Part shown: positions 57,391 to 64,000 of the stretch, in pieces | How the letters are laid out: the number at the start of each line of letters is the position of its first letter | Numbering within the stretch: the stretch's first letter is position 1 | Assembly: GCF_949987515.2 (NCBI RefSeq) | Contig: NC_082695.1 | Span: 85,583,604 to 85,647,603, forward strand | Length of the DNA: 64,000 nt | Direction: 5' to 3' | Source: Delphinus delphis | Taxonomy: Eukaryota > Chordata > Mammalia > Artiodactyla > Delphinidae | Position numbers and translations under genes: made by a program | Notes under the pieces: model-generated | What the model was told of the DNA's origin: nothing | The model's input: only the letters and a program-made list of their open reading frames with translations | Databases searched by the model: none

Positions 57391-57857
57391 GAACTTCTTT
57401 TTCTTTTTTGTTACGGTTTATTACAAGATATTGAATATAGTTCCTTGGGCTATACAGTAGGACCTTGTTGTTCAGCCACTCTACATATAATAGTTTGCAT
57501 CTGCTGACCCCAAACTCCTAATCCATCCCTCCCCCATCCCCCCCTTGACAACCACAAGTCTGTTCTTTATGTCTGTGACTCTGTTTCTGTTTCATAGATA
57601 ATTTCATTTGTGTCATATTTGATTCCACATTTAAGTGATATCACACGGTATTTGTCTTTCTCTATCTGACTTACTTCACTTATGATAATCTCTGGGTCCA
57701 TCCGTGTTGCTGCAAATGGCATTATTTCATTCTATTTATTGGCTGAGTGATATTCCATTGTATGGAATGACCGCATTCCACCATACAGACAGCATCATCT
57801 TTATCGATTTATCTGCTGGTGGACATTTAGGTTGTTTCCAACGATGAACTTGGTTTT
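57391..57857 (-). mobile_element. 5'-truncated L1 fragment
   Basis: The body, about 57403-57845, reads 'TTACAAGATATTGAATATAG', 'CCTTGGGCTATACAGTAGGA', 'CAACCACAAGTCTGTTCTTT' and 'GTCCATCCGTGTTGCTGCAA' on the plus strand. This is the reverse complement of the L1 ORF2 end and 3' UTR of cetartiodactyl type. An imperfect duplication (GAACTTCTTTT and GAACTTGGTTTT) may mark the ends. Confidence 0.88.
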
Positions 57858-58529
57858 GAATTTAAACTTCTTTCCAGAGTTTTCCTATTTTTGAGCCTGA
57901 GGATTTTGAACATAGGAGTTAGCACTGTTTGATGATGGTGTCGGGAATTTTAAGTTCAGGGTAGCTAAGAGTTTTGGAATCATTCTCTGACGAGGCCAGA
58001 CTCCCAAATCAAAGGCCATAAACCAGTCACATATAGTGGACTGGCTTCTCACAGCTCTTCCCAGCCGCATAGAAAGGAATACAGGTGGAGATTAGGGTAC
58101 GTGAGCTGTGAAGTAAACTCTATTTATATACCTTGCCACAAAGGACCAGCACCCAAATAATAGACTAGCCAATGTTCCTCTTAAAACCAGAACTCATGAG
58201 GCCACTGGGCCAAGATCAAAGAGCCCAGGGGTGGAGCCTTTCAGCCGCGAGTGTGATTTTTGTTACACAGCCAAACGTCTTGCTGTTTAAGTCACAAATG
58301 AGGCTCCTTGGGAGATGACACTGTGAGATGTGTCCCAAGCGTAGATTTACGTGCATTGAACACAAGTATTTCTCCCGCTCCAAGCTTGAGGTGGAGGGCC
58401 AGGAGGCCTGGGGCAGCCTGGTGACCCATGTCATGGGTGGCGTCGCCCGCCAGCTCCAGCATGCAACATCCGGAGCTGCACATTTATTTAATGTTTGCAG
58501 CCTGGGATTGTGAAAATCTTTGGTCAACA
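57858..58529. other. unique sequence
   Basis: Nothing recognised. Confidence 0.4.
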
Positions 58530-58710
58530 CTAAAAATAATATTTAGCAAACCTCATCGATCCTTCTTTAAATAAAGCACCTATTTTAGGTGAGGTTAGCA
58601 ATTTTATTCATAGGATTAATTTCATCCCACAAACTGCTGTGCGATGTCTGACAAAGGATCTTTTTATAAATTCAACATTGGAAAATAAGTCATAATCCCA
58701 TCTGCTCCTT
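58530..58710. other. AT-rich repeat-free block, candidate conserved noncoding element
   Basis: Contains AAAATAATATTTAGCAAACC and ATAGGATTAATTTCATCCC in unique text. Regulatory potential is inference only. Confidence 0.3.
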
Positions 58711-59802
58711 CACTTCTGTCCTCCCTGTGGCAGGAATTCAACAATACAAGGTCTCCTGCAGACGGAGACAGGTAGAACAGGTCCTAATAAATCACCAGCA
58801 AATATATAATGAAGGTGACAGCGGCTATAAGAAATCGAATCATTACACTTGTTCTGCTGCTGTGGGCTGAGTGACTGGTTCTTGGCATAGAACTTGGACA
58901 CCAGAGCGTGCAAGTTTCCAAAGGCCCCCAGGCTCAAGGCCTCCTGAGGTCCCAGTTTCAACACCGTTCTCACCCTCTGGCCTCGAAGAGGTGAAGCCGA
59001 AATCCCCCAGGAGAGGGAACGTACATCTGAAAACAAAAATTATTTAGAAGGATTCTCAATCTCCTTTTTATGAGTGTCTGTAGCAGTTGAATGCAGGCAA
59101 CTTTTTTAAGGAAAAAAAGAAGGAAGGAAGGAAGGCAGGAAGAGAAGCAAAACACAGTGAACTAGAAACAAACCGTTAAATGAAATAGGCAATTTCCGTT
59201 TAAATCCTCAGTTGAGCAAGTTTTCCGTTTGCCAGCCTTTAATTGGATTTTGAAGGAAGGGGAATCCCTGAACCACATACTAAGAAGATTTTGCTGCCTC
59301 CTGCTTTTTCTGGCAGGATCTTCCTGGTTTGTGGAAAGAGGGCTGGTCTGACGTTGGATGCTGCTGGGAGCTGGGTGACAATTTTAGTGCAATGACCGTC
59401 ATCGGGGAAGGTTCCAGGGTTTGGAAGCACCACTGGGCACCCGGACGCAGTCACTCAGGTTCCCCTAATGTTAAACAGCAAAAGAACGCGTTGGCCCCCT
59501 GGGCCTCGAGCTGTGGCAAAGCTGGTCCCCCAGTGATTATCGCACGTGGGCCCCAAAGACCACGCTCTGAGGGCCGAGTGTCAGGGAACTCCCGACTACA
59601 GAATTACAGGAGCTCAGCTAGAGGGAAAGCTGCACCCAACGCACTTACAGCCTCCCAGGGACGCCTGTTCTCTGATCAGAGTCAGTTTTCCTTTGTCCTT
59701 TTATCTCCAGGCTCAAGGCCGTTCTTTCCACCAAGGTTATACCCTTGCCCCTCCTTTTATTCAAATCTGCACTATTATTTGAATCCGATGTAGTCTAACC
59801 AC
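58711..59802. other. unique sequence with an AAGG tract
   Basis: No gene. An (AAGG)n tract lies at 59117-59143. A plus-strand frame at 59329-59793 (154 codons) has no recognisable domain. Confidence 0.4.
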
Positions 59803-60118
59803 CTTAGTTGGCTTGGGCTGTTCTAACAAAACACCACAGACGTTTATTCTCACAGTTCTGGAGGCTGTTCGAGGTGCTGCCAGAGCTGGTTCCTGGGGAG
59901 ACTCGATTCCTGGCTTGCGGTCGGCCCCCGCTTCCTGTGTTCTCACATGGCAGAGAGAGCAGGCTCTGGTCTCCCTTTTTTAAAAAAGATGCTAATCCCA
60001 TCAAGCCCCCCATCTAATCTAATCACCTCCCAAAGGCCCCATCTCCAAATACCATCCTGTTGGGGGTTGCGGCTTCAACATATGAATCTGGGGGGACACG
60101 AACTTTCAGCCCGTAGCA
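59803..60118 (-). mobile_element. MLT1-type LTR (ERVL-MaLR)
   Basis: 'TTCTAACAAAACACCACAGA', 'CTCACAGTTCTGGAGGCTGT', 'TTCTCACATGGCAGAGAGAG', 'AATCACCTCCCAAAGGCCCC' and 'ACATATGAATCTGGGGGGAC' are the reverse complement of an MLT1A-like LTR. It is the best preserved MLT1 in the window and is a solo LTR. Confidence 0.92.
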
Positions 60119-60419
60119 CTCACCATATCTGTAAGCATTTTGCTATGGGTGTAGCCTCACCGCTCTCCCCGTCCTGGGCTTCCTAGTGTCCTGACGTGGG
60201 GACACACTGTGACACTCGCTGGTAATGGGTGAGGTCGGGGCTCCACACCTACCAGCTAAGGCTGCTTGGCCCCTTTGCCTGCAGGAGTGTCCCTTGGGCA
60301 CCTCAAGGTCAGGAAGTACGAGAGGGACTCCCACTGCCCTTCTCCCAGAGGTGGTTCCTCTGTTTTCCGCTTCTGCCTCTGAGATCCCGGCGGGTGCAGG
60401 ACAGCCGTCCACCCCACTC
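60119..60419. other. unique spacer
   Basis: Nothing firmly recognised. It may be a diverged upstream part of the L2 that follows. Confidence 0.4.
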
Positions 60420-60965
60420 TCCCTCCAAAACGAGACCATCTCCAGATTCTGCCACTGCGAGGTCTCAATACCTGCAATTCTGTCTGCTTTCCTTTCCTCT
60501 GTCTCCTCTGAAGCTACCCGCCTCCAACTGATGGCCTCTAACCTGCATCTTAGAGGAAATACTTACCCACTGGCATCTGGGGGCCTCTAATCTCGCCCCT
60601 CCAATGCCCTCCAAGCTGCTCCTGAGCTGTTCTCTCCGGAGCAGGGATCCAATGTCACTCATGTACCTACAGCCCTTCACTGACGTCCCAGTGCTTCCAG
60701 GAAGAAGCAGGGCATAAGGCCACTTACGGCTTAGCGTGAACTGCTCACCCCTCCAGTGCCTTTCTTAACATCCCTACCCCCGCCCTGCTTTGGAATCTAC
60801 ATTCCAGCCAGACTGACAGAGTACACGCCACAGTTTCTAGACTCTGACAGGCTCCCTGTGGTTTCAGGAGCTTTGCACAGGTCCATCCTTGATTTAGGAC
60901 GTCCTCCTTCCCCAAGGTGCCGTCCTCAACACTTGTCCACTTCGACACATCTTCTCTACTGTCTA
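60420..60965 (+). repeat. L2 LINE fragment
   Basis: 'CTCCAATGCCCTCCAAGCTG', 'ATGTCACTCATGTACCTACA', 'AGCAGGGCATAAGGCCACTT', 'GCTCACCCCTCCAGTGCC' and 'CAGGAGCTTTGCACAGGTCC' follow the late ORF2 and 3' region of L2 over about 540 bp. It no longer encodes protein. Confidence 0.75.
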
Positions 60966-61394
60966 GATCAGGGACGAGCAAATTGTAGACACTCCAAATA
61001 TATTTAAGGAATCAATAAAACAAATTCGACACATAGACATTCAAACGAGCGCTGTGCTCTTCATAGTTTTTCCTTTAGGAAACAAACAAACAAAAATATT
61101 TCGCAAAAATCAAACTCCTGGTTTCAACCTGCTTAGGACGACAACTTCTAAGAGTCTCTGTCTCTGCCTCTGTCTCTGTATCTCTCTTTTTCTCACACGT
61201 GCATACACGCACTCACACACTCAGTGGGATTATCTAGCATGGGTATCCATACGTATTCTCTGACGGATTCCAAGTTAGTATTGATTATAGAAATAAAACT
61301 TATCACCAAAGGTGGAAAATTTTCTTGCAGTAAAGAAAGGTAATGAATGGGCCTCGGTCTCAGAGTATTTCCATTTATATTAAGGGTTACTTTT
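60966..61394. other. unique sequence with CT and CA simple runs
   Basis: A TCTCTG-rich run lies at about 61155-61195 and a CA-rich run follows. Nothing else is recognised. Confidence 0.45.
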
Positions 61395-61640
61395 CTGTTT
61401 ACTGAACACACCTCTGTTGAGCACCTGCTGCATGCTAGAGTCTGGGACTGCAAGAAGGAAGGAGACAGAACCCCTGCCCTGTGTGGGCTTTGCCGAAAAG
61501 CTGTGTGATATGCCTGCTGGTGCCCTGGTGCTTCCTGGAGAGGAAGGTGCTCTTCAGATCAGAGGAACCATGAGGGGCCACTGGGGGACGGGGGTCCTGA
61601 GAAGAGTGCCCCAGGTCAGCACGGAGGCTGGGGCCTCTCC
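61395..61640 (-). repeat. L2 3' region
   Basis: 'CTCTGTTGAGCACCTGCTGC' and 'GAGACAGAACCCCTGCCCTG' are the reverse complement of the L2 3' end. It lies on the opposite strand to the L2 430 bp upstream. Confidence 0.65.
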
Positions 61641-61673
61641 CAGAACAGAGGTGAGTGATGATCACTTAGACTG

Positions 61674-61760
61674 TCTATCATCTATCTATCTATCTGCCTA
61701 GCTACCTAATCATTTATCTGTCTAGCTTTGATCCGTCATCTATTCGTCCATCTATAACAT
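61674..61760. repeat. degenerate TATC-type microsatellite
   Basis: CTATCATCTATCTATCTATC followed by interrupted ATCT/GTCT units. Confidence 0.85.
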
Positions 61761-61779
61761 CTCTCATTTATCTAGTTTG

Positions 61780-62758
61780 CTTTATTCTCTTGCTTAAGAG
61801 CACGAATCCTTTCATTTCTTGCTGTAGTTCTATCCCATTCTTTTCAATACCTACATAATATTCAATGTAATGGTGATGCTGCAATTTATTTAACCCTTCC
61901 CCTGTTGATGGAAACGTGGTTGCTTCCAGAGTTTAATGGGAATATGACATTCCATTTTATGAACCTATCATCGCTTATTAAACAGTTCTCTTATTGATAG
62001 ATAATTAGGCTGTAGCCTGTTTCCTATTACACACAGCATTCAATCTGCATCTCTGGAGACATATCCTTATTATGCTTTCATTTTCTGATAAAATCATAAA
62101 AGTGAGATTGTATGGTCAAAGGGTATGCAAACGTCATCTTTTCTCAGATGATGCCAAATCGCCCTCCACAATTTTGCATCAGTCGGTTGTTCCTGTCAGA
62201 GATTGTGATTTCATCACATCCTCAATAGCAATGGGCGTGAGCGAGACATTACATCTAAAACCTGACTCGGAAGAAAGTGTACTTTTATTGTTATTGACTT
62301 CCATCTTCCTTCACTCGTAGTGGCTGAGCATCTTGTCACAGGTTTATTTACCGTTTGTACTTCTTGCTGATGTATATTCTTTATTCCTTTGAGAATTGTG
62401 TGTCATTTTCTTTAGGTCTGTTGGATTTATTTAAATATGGGATAGTCATAGTTCGTTCTAAATGTCTCCCCTCCCCAGTATGTCACCTGTCTTTTCATTT
62501 TGTTTAGTCTGGTTTTCATTGGAAAAAAGTTTATAATATTTGTTGCCAAAGACGTCATTTCGTCCATTTTTCCATTTTGTTTACTCTCTCTATAAGATTA
62601 CAAAAATATGCTCTCGTATTTTATTCCAATACTCTTTTGAATTTACCTTTTTACATTTAGGTCTTGATTTAGCAGCAATTTATTTTTGTTTGTGGTATGA
62701 AGTAGGAATCTTTATTATTTTTTTTTCCAAACAAGTAGTAGATTTTTCCCTAAGCACT
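61780..62758 (-). mobile_element. old L1M ORF2 3' part
   Basis: 'CCCCTGTTGATGGAAACGTG', 'GATTGTATGGTCAAAGGGTA', 'GCCAAATCGCCCTCCACAAT', 'GGCTGAGCATCTTGTCACAG' and 'ATGTCACCTGTCTTTTCATT' on the plus strand are the reverse complement of the L1M ORF2 end to 3' UTR region over about 1 kb. Many frameshifts make it non-coding. It ends near a 21-nt A run. Confidence 0.88.
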
Positions 62759-62779
62759 AAAAAAAAAAAAAAAAAAAAA
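62759..62779. repeat. poly-A tract (21 nt)
   Basis: Uninterrupted A run abutting the L1M fossil, preceded by T-rich text. Its strand relation to the L1 (minus strand) means it is not that element's own 3' tail. Confidence 0.9.
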
Positions 62780-64000
62780 TCCTCTCCACACTAATTTGAA
62801 ATGCCACCAGTATCATAGATTACAAATCCGTATGAACTTAAATAGGTTTCTGAGCTATAGCTTTTGGTTCCACTGGTGGATTTGTCTGGCTGTGGACTGT
62901 TAACATTTACATCATCTGGACTCTTCTATTTCCAAGTTGGGAGGCTTGTCAAACCCGAAGATTCTGGGGGACAGAAAGGATGTGTCAAACTTTTCTACTC
63001 CCCAGAAGATAGAGCAAACTGCTGGACGCAGTGCTTTTGTTAGGAGAAAATTCGAATTTTCACCCATCCTGTAGGAAATTATAATACTAATTGTCTAAAA
63101 CTCGAGGTTACGAAATCGCTTCTAATGGTGCAGAAGGGTCTCCCAGAATCTAAAGCCTCCTTAGTGCCCTCATTTGCATTCCCGTAGGAGAGCATCTTCT
63201 TAGACCAGGAAGACTCAGCCTCAGGACGGCTTGCTTTCCTGCTCTGGTTTCGGCTCCACGTAGCCTTTTCAGTTCTGTCCCAGAGCAGGGAGTGCCTGCC
63301 TCAGGAAGAAAAGCTGTCCCTGCTACATCCTCAGATCTTAAAGGGCAGGGGAAACCTTCACATTCTCCCAGCAGGAGAGTGGAGACTGGAGCGTAGGTGT
63401 AAACCTCAGGCAGCTGATTGCTGGAACCCACAAGCTCTACCTTGTAAATAATTCACTCCGGTGCAGGATATCTGCATACGAGGATGAAATGTCATTTATA
63501 ACTCATAGGATATCGGCTTGGCTGGGAACAACTTTCCAGTCTCTTCAACTCATTAAGCGCTGCTGAGGAAGAGAGAATAGAGATGATGTGGCATAAACTC
63601 CCCACAGTAAGCCTGTGACCGGTACAGACTAGTTAGCGATACTCAAACTGAAAATAAAACTCAAGGATATGCCTGTAAAACCGCTCAGCTCTCCACAGCC
63701 CCAGCTGCTTCCGGGTTGGTCGGCTGTCCCTCGTTCCCACGGCGCTCCCACGCCTGCCCTTGACTACAGTCCCCATACAGACCAGGAGAAAGGTTGGCTG
63801 ACGCGTGTTCTCGGGAAGTGGTGTGTGCTTGCTGGCTGCAAAGAGAATATATAATGTCCCAATTAAGCACTTAGCTCCTTGAGTTTCTGGAGTCTCACCT
63901 AGGTGACTTTTGGAGAAACGAGAGGGTCTTTGTGATGAGCTCCTTTCCTCTCTTTATTAAATATTGATTGAATATGGAAGAAATTCGATTTCCAATAGAG
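62780..64000. other. unique sequence
   Basis: No gene or repeat recognised up to the window end. Frames under 100 codons only. Confidence 0.4.

Overview
This is mammalian nuclear DNA and almost certainly cetacean (whale or dolphin). Six tRNA-derived SINEs carry the CHR-type body. Three of them belong to a compact subfamily that I associate with whales and hippos. There is also L1 sequence with the cetartiodactyl type of 3' end. No ruminant Bov-tA or BovB and no pig PRE-1 element was noticed. Background fossils shared by all placental mammals (MIR, L2, L3/CR1, MLT1 LTRs, MER5A and other hAT elements, L1M) fill in the rest. Species cannot be resolved by eye.

I see no protein-coding exon, RNA gene, CRISPR array or intact mobile element. 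The open frames present are short, overlap on both strands, and are explained by GC-rich sequence, simple repeats or repeat remnants. The window therefore reads as intergenic or deep-intronic DNA. It has long repeat-poor stretches, which is how regulatory deserts look, but no gene can be named.

Layout. 0-8.4 kb: unique DNA, a decayed hAT transposon of about 1.35 kb with a transposase remnant (3874-5223), and a MER5A element split by a young SINE. 8.4-9.3 kb: MIR, MLT1 and MIR side by side. 9.3-14 kb: mostly unique, with a TG-rich tract and a 35-bp tandem duplication. 14-20 kb: hAT MITE, MIR, two oppositely oriented MLT1 LTRs, an L3 fragment and an ERVL-like LTR. 20-31 kb: largely unique, with G-rich quadruplex motifs and an unusual degenerate array of about 55-bp units (26467-26810). 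31-40.7 kb: the longest repeat-poor block. 40.7-47.4 kb: a cluster of L1 fragments, one split by a SINE. 47.4-53 kb: two long-form SINEs, L2 and an old L1. 53-64 kb: unique DNA, an L1 3' end, MLT1, two L2 copies and an L1M of about 1 kb.

Nothing here forms a gene system. The most distinctive items are the degenerate tandem array, the three structural forms of CHR SINE (all in the same orientation), the nested insertions that give relative ages, the quadruplex-forming L1 3' UTR, and several AT-rich unique blocks that may be conserved noncoding elements.
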